Below, one piece after another: positions 51,985 through 59,479 of a DNA stretch of 64,000 nt. Each line of letters opens with the position of its first letter. Position 1 is the first letter of the stretch. The notes beneath the pieces were generated by a model. It was not told where the DNA came from, ran no database searches, and worked only from the letters and a program-made list of their open reading frames with translations. A program made the translations under genes and the position numbers. Where the stretch lies: the NCBI GenBank assembly GCA_965242855.1, contig OZ251509.1:620001-684000 (forward strand), written 5' to 3'. The stretch comes from WTGU01 sp965242855 (lineage in GTDB: Bacteria; Pseudomonadota; Alphaproteobacteria; UBA828).

Positions 51985-52006
51985 GGCCGGAAGCGGACGG
52001 AGAGGC

Positions 52007-52921
52007 TCACACCGGCGCGGACGGGCCGGCGCGCGCGAGACGCGCTTCCCGGCGGGAGATGTAGACCGCGCTCGCGACGATGACGGCGCCGCCGATCCAG
52101 GTCCAGAAGGCCGGGAACTCGCCGAACGCGAACCAGCCGATCAGGACGGCGAAGGGCAGCCGCGTGAAGTCGAGCGGCACGACCGCCGTCGCCTCCATGA
52201 GCGAGAGCGCGCGGGCCATGGCGAAATGCGCGAGGGTGAGGACGATGCCGACGCCGCAGAGCCAGCCCAGCTGCGCCGCCGTGGGCCAGGTCCAGAACCA
52301 CAACGCGGGGCCCAGCGAAAGCGGCGTCATGATGGCGTTCATGTAGAAGACGATCGCGAGCGGCGATTCGGCGCGCGCGAGCAGCCGCACCAGGGCCATC
52401 GAGACGCAGAAGAGCAGAGCCGCGAAGATCGCCAGCAGGCCGCCCGTGGTGAAGGTGTCGGCGCCCGGCCGCAGCACGATCAGGACGCCGGCGAAGCCCG
52501 CGAGCGTGGCGACCCAGCGGCGCGGCCCGACCCGCTCTCCGAGCATGAGGATGGCGACCGGGATCATCCATAGCGAGACGGTGAAGTTGAGGGTGACGGC
52601 CTCGGCCAGCGGGGTCATCCGCAGCGCCGAATACCACGCCCACATGGCGCAGAGGCCGACGCCTGCGCGGATGGCGAAGAGCCGGAAGCGCCCGGCTCCG
52701 AACGCGCCGAACCCGGCGCGGACCATGAACGGCAGCAGCACCGCGGTGCCGACGGCGTTGCGGAAGAAGGCGATCTGGAACACCGGGAGTTCCGCCGAGA
52801 GGTGGCGGATCGCCGCCGACATGCCGGCGAAACAGGCGCAGCTGAAGACCATCAGGAGCACGCCTTCGAGGGTGCTCCGGCCGGGCCGGCGCGGCGGGCG
52901 CTCCATCGGGTCCGTGGGCAT
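52007..52921 (-). CDS. DMT-superfamily transporter (EamA)
   Basis: 304-residue inner-membrane protein with ten predicted segments in two EamA repeats. The first starts at LEGVLLMVFSCACFAGMSAAIRH and the second around GGLLAIFAALLFCVSMALVRL. ALRMTPLAEAVTLNFTVSLWMIPVAILMLGERV is the conserved end of the first repeat. Exporters of this type move amino acids, riboflavin, nucleobases or S-adenosylmethionine. The start at MPTDPMERPP is one of three nearby ATGs and is uncertain. The gene ends 23 nt before the palindrome array on the minus strand. Confidence 0.9.
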   Translation of the reverse strand: MPTDPMERPPRRPGRSTLEGVLLMVFSCACFAGMSAAIRHLSAELPVFQIAFFRNAVGTAVLLPFMVRAGFGAFGAGRFRLFAIRAGVGLCAMWAWYSALRMTPLAEAVTLNFTVSLWMIPVAILMLGERVGPRRWVATLAGFAGVLIVLRPGADTFTTGGLLAIFAALLFCVSMALVRLLARAESPLAIVFYMNAIMTPLSLGPALWFWTWPTAAQLGWLCGVGIVLTLAHFAMARALSLMEATAVVPLDFTRLPFAVLIGWFAFGEFPAFWTWIGGAVIVASAVYISRREARLARAGPSAPV

Positions 52922-52967
52922 GGCGCGGTGCGCGCCATGCCGCAACCTCACGCGGCGGCGCGCCAGA

Positions 52968-54596
52968 TCAGGCGTCCGGCGGCGGGCGGTCGCGGAACAT
53001 CTCGCGCAGGCGCGCTTTCCGGATCTTGCCGGTCGCGGTCAGCGGCATCTCCTCCACCAGGACCACGTCGTCCGGCAGCCACCATTTCGCGACCTTGCCC
53101 GCGAGATGATCGTTGATGCTCTCCCGGCTCGGCGCGCGGCCTTCCCGCGGCACGACGACCAGCAGCGGTCGCTCCTCCCACTTCGGGTGGCGGACGCCGA
53201 TGACGGCGGCCTGCTTCACGTCCGGATGGCCCATCGCCGCGTTATCGAGGTCGATCGAGCTGATCCATTCGCCGCCCGACTTGATCACGTCCTTGGTCCG
53301 GTCGGTGATCCGCATGAAGCCGTATGCGTCGAGGGTGGCGACGTCGCCGGTCGGGAACCATCCGTCGTCGTCCAGCCTGTCGCCGCCCTCGCCCTTGAAG
53401 TAGCCGCTGGCCGCCCAGTTGCCGCGCACGGACATGTCGCCGAAGGTCCTGCCGTCGCGCGGCGCAGGGCGCCCGTCGGCGCCGGTGATCCTGAGCTCGA
53501 GGCCGAACTGCACCCGCCCCTGCCGGGCGAGCACGGCGCGGCGTTCCTCCTCCGGCAGCGCGTCGAGCGCCGGCGTGGGCGTCGCCAGGGTGCCGAGGGG
53601 CGAGGTTTCCGTCATGCCCCAGAGCTGGTGCACCGTCACGCCGTAGGGATCGGCCAGCCGTTCGATCATCGATTCGGGCACCGCCGAGCCGCCGATGGCG
53701 ACCCGCTCGAGGGAATCGACGCGCTTGCCGCTCTCGTCGAGGTAGTCGAGCAGCATGGTGAAGACGGTGGGCACGCCGAGGGCGAAGGTCACGCCCTCGC
53801 CCTCGATCAATTCCTGGAGGCTGCGTCCGTCCATCCTGGTGCCGGGCAGGACCATGCCGGCGCCCGCGAGGCAGCCCAGATAGGGCAGGGACCAAGCGTT
53901 GCCGTGGTACATGGGGGCGATCGGCATGATCGTGTCGTGCGCCGAAAGCCCCATGGCGCTGTTCTGGCAGGCCGCCATGGCGTGCAGCAGGGTGGAGCGG
54001 TGGCTGTAGAGCACGCCCTTGGGGTTGCCCGTGGTGCCGGAGGTGTAGCAGAGCGAGGAAGCCGTCCGCTCGTCGAAGACGGGCCAGTCGTGGTCCTCGC
54101 TCTCGCCCGCGAGCAGGGTCTCGTAGCAGGCGGCGCCGGGGAGGGAGGTGGACGGCATGTGCGCCTCGTCCGTCATGACGACGTAGCGCTCCACCGTCGG
54201 CAGGCGGTCGGCGATGCCCTCCGCGAGTTCGACGAAGGTGAGGTCGAGGAACAGCACCCGGTCCTCGGCGTGGTTGACGATGTAGACGATCTGGTCGGTG
54301 AACAGCCGCGGGTTCACGGTGTGGAGCACGGCGCCCGTCCCGGAGACGCCGTAGAAGAGTTCCAGATGCCGGTATCCGTTCCACGCCAGCGTGCCGACCC
54401 GGTCGCCGCGCCGGATCCCGAGCCGCCCGAGGAGATTGGCGAGCCGCTTGGCGCGCCGCTCGCATGCGCCGTAGCCGTAGCGGTGGATCGTCCCTTCGAC
54501 GGTGCGCGAGACCACCCGGCGGTCGCCGTGATACTCCGCCGCGTAGCGGATCAGCGACGAGATCATGAGCGGGATTTCCTGCATGAGGCCGTGCAT
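52968..54596 (-). CDS. Long-chain fatty acid-CoA ligase-like
   Basis: 542-residue ANL-superfamily acyl-CoA synthetase. P-loop LCYTSGTTGNPKGVLYSH, A5 motif QLWGMTETSPLG, A7 DDGWFPTGDVATLD, hinge RITDRTKDVIKSGGEWISS and C-terminal catalytic Lys in PLTATGKIRKARLRE. The Met-Tyr-His segment MPIAPMYHGNAW is typical of medium/long-chain and DMSP-pathway (DmdB-like) ligases. ATG is preceded by CGGAGGAACGG. It sits 46 nt upstream of the DMT gene on the minus strand and diverges from a FabG-like SDR. Confidence 0.9.
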   Translation of the reverse strand: MHGLMQEIPLMISSLIRYAAEYHGDRRVVSRTVEGTIHRYGYGACERRAKRLANLLGRLGIRRGDRVGTLAWNGYRHLELFYGVSGTGAVLHTVNPRLFTDQIVYIVNHAEDRVLFLDLTFVELAEGIADRLPTVERYVVMTDEAHMPSTSLPGAACYETLLAGESEDHDWPVFDERTASSLCYTSGTTGNPKGVLYSHRSTLLHAMAACQNSAMGLSAHDTIMPIAPMYHGNAWSLPYLGCLAGAGMVLPGTRMDGRSLQELIEGEGVTFALGVPTVFTMLLDYLDESGKRVDSLERVAIGGSAVPESMIERLADPYGVTVHQLWGMTETSPLGTLATPTPALDALPEEERRAVLARQGRVQFGLELRITGADGRPAPRDGRTFGDMSVRGNWAASGYFKGEGGDRLDDDGWFPTGDVATLDAYGFMRITDRTKDVIKSGGEWISSIDLDNAAMGHPDVKQAAVIGVRHPKWEERPLLVVVPREGRAPSRESINDHLAGKVAKWWLPDDVVLVEEMPLTATGKIRKARLREMFRDRPPPDA

Positions 54597-54702
54597 GGCC
54601 GTTCCTCCGCGCGGTCGGTCGGGCCTCCCATGCTAGCACCCCCGCGGCGGCGCGGCGTGATAGGATGGGCGCGCGCGTCACGGACGGTCGGGGAGGGTGA
54701 AG

Positions 54703-55470
54703 ATGAGGCTGGAGGGAAAAGTCGCGTTGGTCACGGGCGGCTCGTCGGGGATCGGCGAGGCGATCGCGCTCAGGTTCGCCGCCGAGGGCGCGCGCGTCGC
54801 GGTCGCCGGCTCCGCCGACGTCGGCAAGGCGCAGGCCGTGGCCGACCGCATCGCGGCCAGGGGCGGCGAGGCCAGGGCGTTCGTCGCCGACGTGACCGAC
54901 GTGGGCGCGGTCAAGCGGCTCGTCGCCGATGCGAAGGCCGCCTTCGGGCGCATCGACATCCTGGTCAACTCGGCCGGCATCTTCGAGCCGACCCCGGTCG
55001 GCGAGACCGACGAGGCGGAATACGACCGCCTGATGGACGTCAACGTGAAGGGCACGTTCTTCGCCATCAACGAGGTCGCGCCCCTGATGCGCGCGCAGGG
55101 CGGCGGCAGGATCGTCAACCTCTCGTCGGTCACCGGCGTCATGGGCTTCAAGACCTTCTCGGTCTATTGCGCCTCCAAGGCGGCGATCAACTACCTGACC
55201 CGCGCCCTCGCCCTCGAGCTCGGCCCCCACGACATCGCCGTGAACGCCATCCTGCCGGGCAACACGGCGACGCCGATGAACGTGAAGATTCGCACCGAGC
55301 CGCAATACGAGGAGATGCTCGACGGCATGGCGGCGATCACGCCGAGCACGCGCACCTACTCGGACCCGGAGGACATGGCGGCGGCGGCGGTCTTCCTCTG
55401 CTCGCAGGAAGGCCGCGCGGCGCACGGCTCGCTCCTGCTCCTCGACGAAGGCATTTCCTGCGGCATCTGA
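54703..55470 (+). CDS. Short-chain dehydrogenase/reductase, FabG-like
   Basis: 255-residue SDR with TGGSSGIGEAIALRFAAEGA, VNSAGIF, catalytic Ser in NLSSVTGVMGFK and YCASKAAI. The residue after beta-2 is Gly/Ser (AVAGSADV), neutral for NAD versus NADP. NTATPMN and the ending GSLLLLDEGISCGI are typical of this group. The ATG is chosen over a GTG two codons upstream because GGGGAGGG is well spaced for it. It is divergent from the CoA ligase and 3 nt before the GNAT gene. Confidence 0.88.
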   Translation: MRLEGKVALVTGGSSGIGEAIALRFAAEGARVAVAGSADVGKAQAVADRIAARGGEARAFVADVTDVGAVKRLVADAKAAFGRIDILVNSAGIFEPTPVGETDEAEYDRLMDVNVKGTFFAINEVAPLMRAQGGGRIVNLSSVTGVMGFKTFSVYCASKAAINYLTRALALELGPHDIAVNAILPGNTATPMNVKIRTEPQYEEMLDGMAAITPSTRTYSDPEDMAAAAVFLCSQEGRAAHGSLLLLDEGISCGI

Positions 55471-55473
55471 CGG

Positions 55474-56076
55474 ATGGCCGCGGGTCCGGAGGCCGTTCCG
55501 CCCGGCAAAATCCGCACCGAGGTGACCCATCTCGCGATGGCCGCCGCGCCCGGAACGCCGCGCCCGCCGTGCCCGCCCGGCGTCGCGGTGCGCCGCCGGC
55601 GGGACATGCCGGTCGCCGACTATCTCCGCCTCTACCGTGCGGTCGGCGGCGACTGGCTCTGGTGGCAGCGGCTGACGCTCTCCGCGCCGGCGCTCGCCGC
55701 GCATCTCGGGGCGGACGAGACCGAACTCCACGTGGCGGAGGCGGACGGCGTGCCGGTCGGCTTCGCCGAGCTCGACCGGCGCCCGGCGCCCGACGTCGAA
55801 CTGCGCTATTTCGGCGTGGTCGGGCCCCGGATCGGGACGGGGCTCGGCGGCCGCCTGCTCGCCCATGCGCTGGCCGCCGCCTGGCGGCGGCGCCCGCGCC
55901 GCGTGATCCTCGAGACCTGCGACTGCGACCACCCTCGCGCGCTCGGCTTCTACCGGAGGCACGGCTTCTCCGTCGTCCGCCGCGAGACGGAACTCTTCGA
56001 CGATCCCAGGCTGCGCGGCCTGCTGCCGCGCGACGCGGCCCCCCACGTCCCGCTGGCGGCCCCGCCCGAACGCTGA
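55474..56076 (+). CDS. GNAT-family N-acetyltransferase
   Basis: 200-residue acetyltransferase starting 3 nt after the SDR stop, so probably in one transcript. The acetyl-CoA loop is GPRIGTGLGGRLLAHALAAAW and motif B is CDHPRALGFYRRHGFSVVRRE. The first 35 residues are low complexity, and translation may begin further in. The fold matches small GNAT proteins near RimI, but the target is unknown. Confidence 0.85.
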   Translation: MAAGPEAVPPGKIRTEVTHLAMAAAPGTPRPPCPPGVAVRRRRDMPVADYLRLYRAVGGDWLWWQRLTLSAPALAAHLGADETELHVAEADGVPVGFAELDRRPAPDVELRYFGVVGPRIGTGLGGRLLAHALAAAWRRRPRRVILETCDCDHPRALGFYRRHGFSVVRRETELFDDPRLRGLLPRDAAPHVPLAAPPER

Positions 56077-56221
56077 CGGAATTTCCCGCGCGCTCGAGCG
56101 GCAACCGTTCGAGGCCGAAGCCCGCACGGCCGCCCGCTTCATCGGCCCGCGGCGGGAGGCCGCATGGCTGTGGGCGCCGCGGCGCGGCCCGTCGCGCGGC
56201 CTGTCGCGCGACCTGTGCATC

Positions 56222-56605
56222 GTGCGGCTGCCGCGCCGTTTCGCCGCGCCGCCGCTCGCGCCGTCCGAACGCCGGCTGTTCGGCCTGCGCGCCCGCATCG
56301 GCCGGAAGGACGCGGCCACGGGGCGCCGGCGCTCCTGGCGCGGCGCCGGACACGGCTTCGCCGTCGTTGCGGCGACCGTCGAGGCGGTGCGGGAACCGGT
56401 GCGCAAGCCGGGCGCCGCGTTCCGGCTCGACCGTTCGGCGCTCTCGGGCGCCGGCGGGATCGCGGAGCCGGAGAAGGTGAAGGCGGAAGCGGCCTGCGGA
56501 GAGCGCGACGGCGCGCGGCTGCGCAAGCCCCTGCCGCCCCCCCCCCCGCCGATGATCCGCGCATCTTGCGCCCCTCTGGACGGGCGCGGCGGCGCCGTGG
56601 CATAA
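56222..56605 (+). CDS. Uncertain ORF with no upstream start, C11 tract
   Basis: A coding-like frame is visible from about 56077 (reading ISRALERQPFEAEARTAARF, then IGPRREAAWLWAPRRG), with no ATG, GTG or TTG before the GTG at 56222. It continues through GHGFAVVAATVEAVREPVRK and ends after PLPPPPPP, which is produced by 11 consecutive C at 56537-56547. I do not recognise a family. It may be a degenerate gene that lost its start, a gene starting at a rare codon, or a high-GC shadow. Opposite-strand frames look less natural. Confidence 0.3.
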   Translation: MRLPRRFAAPPLAPSERRLFGLRARIGRKDAATGRRRSWRGAGHGFAVVAATVEAVREPVRKPGAAFRLDRSALSGAGGIAEPEKVKAEAACGERDGARLRKPLPPPPPPMIRASCAPLDGRGGAVA

Positions 56606-56632
56606 GCGCGCGGCGCGGGGGCGCTGAGGGCC

Positions 56633-57025
56633 ATGGCGACGACGACGATCGGGACGCGGCTGTTCACCCTGCTGTGCGGGGCGCCGGTGGGCCGGGACGA
56701 GGCCGGCAACCGCTACTATCGCGGGAAGCGCCGGCCGGCCGGGCGGCGCGAGCGGCGCTGGGTCGTGTACGAAGGCGAGGTCGAGGCGTCGCGGGTGCCG
56801 CCGGAGTGGCATCGCTGGCTCCACCACGTCTCCGACGCGCCGCCGACGGAGGCGCCGCTGGAGGCGCGGGCCTGGGAGAAGCCGCACCGCCCCAACGCGA
56901 CCGGCACCGCCGCCGCCTACCGCCCGCCGGGGCACATCCTGAGCGGCGGCCGGCGCGACCGGGCGACCGGCGACTACGAACCCTGGAACCCCGACGAGGG
57001 AGCGCCGCGCGAACCGCAGGCGTGA
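56633..57025 (+). CDS. NADH:ubiquinone oxidoreductase NDUFA12-like subunit
   Basis: 130-residue homolog of the complex I accessory subunit NDUFA12 (B17.2), found in alphaproteobacteria and mitochondria. Typical segments: GTRLFTLLCGAPVGRDEAGNRYYRGK, RRWVVYEGEVEASRVPPEWHRWLHH, and the C-terminal WEKPHRPNATGTAAAYRPPGH. It is peripheral to complex I and acts in assembly or stability. It is convergent with ccmI. Its presence is one of the better lineage indicators in the window. Confidence 0.92.
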   Translation: MATTTIGTRLFTLLCGAPVGRDEAGNRYYRGKRRPAGRRERRWVVYEGEVEASRVPPEWHRWLHHVSDAPPTEAPLEARAWEKPHRPNATGTAAAYRPPGHILSGGRRDRATGDYEPWNPDEGAPREPQA

Positions 57026-57067
57026 CCCGCGCCGGAACGGTCGCGCCGAAAGGGACGCGCCGAAGCG

Positions 57068-58354
57068 TCACTTGCGCGGCATGGCGTCGAGGGCGGCCCG
57101 GAGGGTTTCGTGCGGCGGTGCGCCGGCGGGCAGGCGGGCGAGGAGGCGTCGCCAGCGGCGCCGCGCTTCCGCGTCGTCGCCGCGCGCGAAGGCTGCGGCG
57201 CCCTGGAGCCAGAGCGGTTCCGCCGCCCCGGCGCCGGCCCGGTCGCGGGCTTCGAGGACGGCGGCGAGAAGCTCGGCGCGCGCGGCCTTCGCCGCCTCGC
57301 CCAGCACCCGCCAGGAGCGCGCCAGCCGGCGCCACCCCGCGCGGTCGTCCGGCGCGTCGACGAGCCGCGCGGCGAGGCCCTCCACCATGGCGCGGATCAT
57401 CGCCGCGCGCTCCTCGGGCGCCAGCTCCGCGGCGGCGGCCCTCTCTTCCGCCGTGGGTCCGGGGGGCGCCGCGTCCGCGTGCGGAGCATCCGGAATCGGG
57501 TCGCCCGCCTCGCCCAGCGCGGCGGCGGCCTGGCGGATCATGGCCGCGAGATCGGCGCGCCACGGCGCGTCCGCCGGCGTCTCCGCGGCCAGGGCGCGCC
57601 ACATGTCGTAGGCGCGGCGGATGCGGCCGGCCTGCGCGTGGGCCAGCGCCAGATGGAAGCGGGCGGAGGGATGGGCGGGCCGCGCCGCGCGCACCGCCTC
57701 GAAGACGCGCACGGCCTCCGCCGGCACCGCCCCGCCGGCGGCCCAGACCATCGCCTCGCCGAGCATCGCCGCGATCTCGGGATCGCCCTCCGCCAGGGCG
57801 GCCGCCCGCCGCAGCGCCTCCACGGCCTCCCCGTAGCGTTGCAGGAGGACGTAGGAGCGGCCGAGAAGCAGCCAGCCGTCGAGGTCCGCCGGCGCCGCCG
57901 CGAGCCGCGCCCGCAGCCGGTCGACGGCGCCGGCGACGTCGGGAGCCGCCGCCGGCCCGGCGCCTTCGGCGAACGGGCGGCTCGGCAGCCCGGGCGCCCC
58001 GAGCGTGGCGTAGAGGCCGGCGGAAAGGGCCGGAACGCAGAGGCCGAGGGCGAGGGCCGCCGCCCGCCGGCGCCCGCGCGTCGCCCGCCCGCCGGCGCCC
58101 GCCTCGCCTTCCGCGTCCCGCCGCCGGCCCGCGCGCAGCATCCGCCGCTCGATCTCGGTGCGCGCGGCCGCCGCCTCCCGCGCGTCGATCAGGCCGCGCG
58201 CCCGGTCGCGCTCCAGCTCGGCGCGCTGGTCGCGATAGACGGCGAGGTCGTACTCCGCCCGCGCCGGGCCGCGCCGGGGCCGGCGCAGCAGCGGCGCCGC
58301 GAGGGCGGCCAGGGCGAGCGCCGTGAGAAGGGCCGCGACGAGCGCGAAGATCAT
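57068..58354 (-). CDS. ccmI: Cytochrome c maturation protein CcmI
   Basis: 428-residue apocytochrome chaperone. Two N-terminal membrane segments (MIFALVAALLTALALAALAAPL, and one near residue 100) flank a cytoplasmic basic loop with AEYDLAVYRDQRAELERDRARGLI, the conserved CcmI-1 region. The periplasmic part contains TPR-like repeats (LDGWLLLGRSYVLLQRYGEAVEALRRAA) that bind apocytochrome c before heme ligation. The ATG overlaps ccmH's stop by 4 nt. It is the last gene of the cluster. Confidence 0.9.
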   Translation of the reverse strand: MIFALVAALLTALALAALAAPLLRRPRRGPARAEYDLAVYRDQRAELERDRARGLIDAREAAAARTEIERRMLRAGRRRDAEGEAGAGGRATRGRRRAAALALGLCVPALSAGLYATLGAPGLPSRPFAEGAGPAAAPDVAGAVDRLRARLAAAPADLDGWLLLGRSYVLLQRYGEAVEALRRAAALAEGDPEIAAMLGEAMVWAAGGAVPAEAVRVFEAVRAARPAHPSARFHLALAHAQAGRIRRAYDMWRALAAETPADAPWRADLAAMIRQAAAALGEAGDPIPDAPHADAAPPGPTAEERAAAAELAPEERAAMIRAMVEGLAARLVDAPDDRAGWRRLARSWRVLGEAAKAARAELLAAVLEARDRAGAGAAEPLWLQGAAAFARGDDAEARRRWRRLLARLPAGAPPHETLRAALDAMPRK

Positions 58355-58851
58355 CGCTCGTCGTCGAGAAGCGCGGCCAGCCGGCGCCGTTCCTCGGCGG
58401 AGAGCGGCGTTGCCTCCTCGGCGCCGGGTCCGCCGGCGCGGGCGCGGCGGCGCAGCAGCAGCCAGGCCAGCCCCGCGCCGGCGGCGAAGACCGCGGCGGG
58501 GCCGAACCAGAGCGCCCAGGTCGCGGGCTTCACCGGCGGCTCGAGCAGGACGTAATCGCCGTAGCGCTCGGCGAGGAAGGCCCGGACCTCCCCATCGGTC
58601 GCGCCCGCGGAGAGGCGCTCGCGGACGATCGCGCGCAGGTCCCGCGCGAGCCCGGCGTCCGAATCGGCGATGGACTGGCCCTGGCACACCGGGCAGCGGA
58701 GCGCGGCGTGCAACGCGCGGGCGCGCCCCTCCAGCGCCGGGTCGGCGAGCGGCGTATCCAGGGAAAAGGCGCCGGCCGCGCCCGCCGCCAGCGCGAGCCA
58801 GAGGGCCCCGAACAGGCCCGGCAGGGCGCGGGCGGCGGGCGCGGCCCTCAT
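58351..58851 (-). CDS. ccmH: Cytochrome c maturation protein CcmH
   Basis: 166-residue thiol oxidoreductase. Signal sequence followed by the redox motif LRCPVCQ (Cys53 and Cys56), which reduces apocytochrome CxxCH disulfides and interacts with CcmF and CcmI. QSIADSDAGLARDLRAIVRE and FLAERYGDYVLLEPPVK are diagnostic, and a C-terminal membrane segment anchors it. The start overlaps the CcmG stop by 4 nt. Confidence 0.93.
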   Translation of the reverse strand: MRAAPAARALPGLFGALWLALAAGAAGAFSLDTPLADPALEGRARALHAALRCPVCQGQSIADSDAGLARDLRAIVRERLSAGATDGEVRAFLAERYGDYVLLEPPVKPATWALWFGPAAVFAAGAGLAWLLLRRRARAGGPGAEEATPLSAEERRRLAALLDDER

Positions 58852-59474
58852 CGGCGCAGCGCCGCGATCAGCGGCAGGATCGTCTCGTCCAGGTCGCGGC
58901 GGGTCAGGACCCCGATATGCTTGTGGCGGACCCGCCCGGCGCCGTCGACCACGAAGGTCTCGGGCACGCCGTAGACGCCCCAGTCGATGCCGACGCGGCC
59001 GTCCGTGTCCGCGCCCGTGGCGGCGTAGGGGTTGCCGTGACGGCGGAGCCAGCGCTCGGCGTCGCGCGGGGCGTCCTTGTAGTTGATGCCGTAGAGGGGG
59101 ACGGTCCCGGCCGCGGCCAGTTCCATGAACAGCGGGTGCTCGATGCGGCACGGCCCGCACCAGGAGGCGAAGACGTTGACCAGCGCGACGTCGCCGCCCC
59201 GGAGATCGGCGGTCGCGAAGCCGCGCGCGAAGCCGCGCACCGGCGGCAGGTCGAATTCCGGCGCCGGCTTGTCGATCAGGGCCGACGGCAGCTTGCCGGG
59301 CTCGCCGGTGAACAGCTGGGCGCCGAGCGCGGCGGCGAGGGCGACGAAGAGCAGCGCCGGCAGCAGGTAGCGCAGCCGCCGCGCGGCGGAGACCCGGGGG
59401 CGCCCCGCCCGAGGGCGCCCCTCCGCTTCGTCCGGCGGCGCCTCGTCCGGCGCCGGCGCGCCGTCTTCCGGCAT
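58848..59474 (-). CDS. ccmG: Thiol:disulfide interchange protein CcmG (DsbE)
   Basis: 208-residue membrane-anchored thioredoxin. A charged cytoplasmic N-terminal tail of about 35 residues, longer than usual and rich in Asp/Glu/Pro, precedes the membrane anchor YLLPALLFVALAAALGAQL. The active site is WCGPC (Cys106, Cys109), with the CcmG-specific acidic region GINYKDAPRDAERWL and cis-Pro loop YGVPETFVVD. It supplies reducing equivalents to CcmH and apocytochromes. Start ATG is 5 nt after the ccmF stop. Confidence 0.93.
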   Translation of the reverse strand: MPEDGAPAPDEAPPDEAEGRPRAGRPRVSAARRLRYLLPALLFVALAAALGAQLFTGEPGKLPSALIDKPAPEFDLPPVRGFARGFATADLRGGDVALVNVFASWCGPCRIEHPLFMELAAAGTVPLYGINYKDAPRDAERWLRRHGNPYAATGADTDGRVGIDWGVYGVPETFVVDGAGRVRHKHIGVLTRRDLDETILPLIAALRR

Positions 59475-59479
59475 CGGCC

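Noticed and set aside
51123..52006. Open frame through the palindrome array joined to the DMT gene
   Set aside because: It is in another frame than the transporter and encodes only the translated tandem repeat, a by-product of unit lengths divisible by three.
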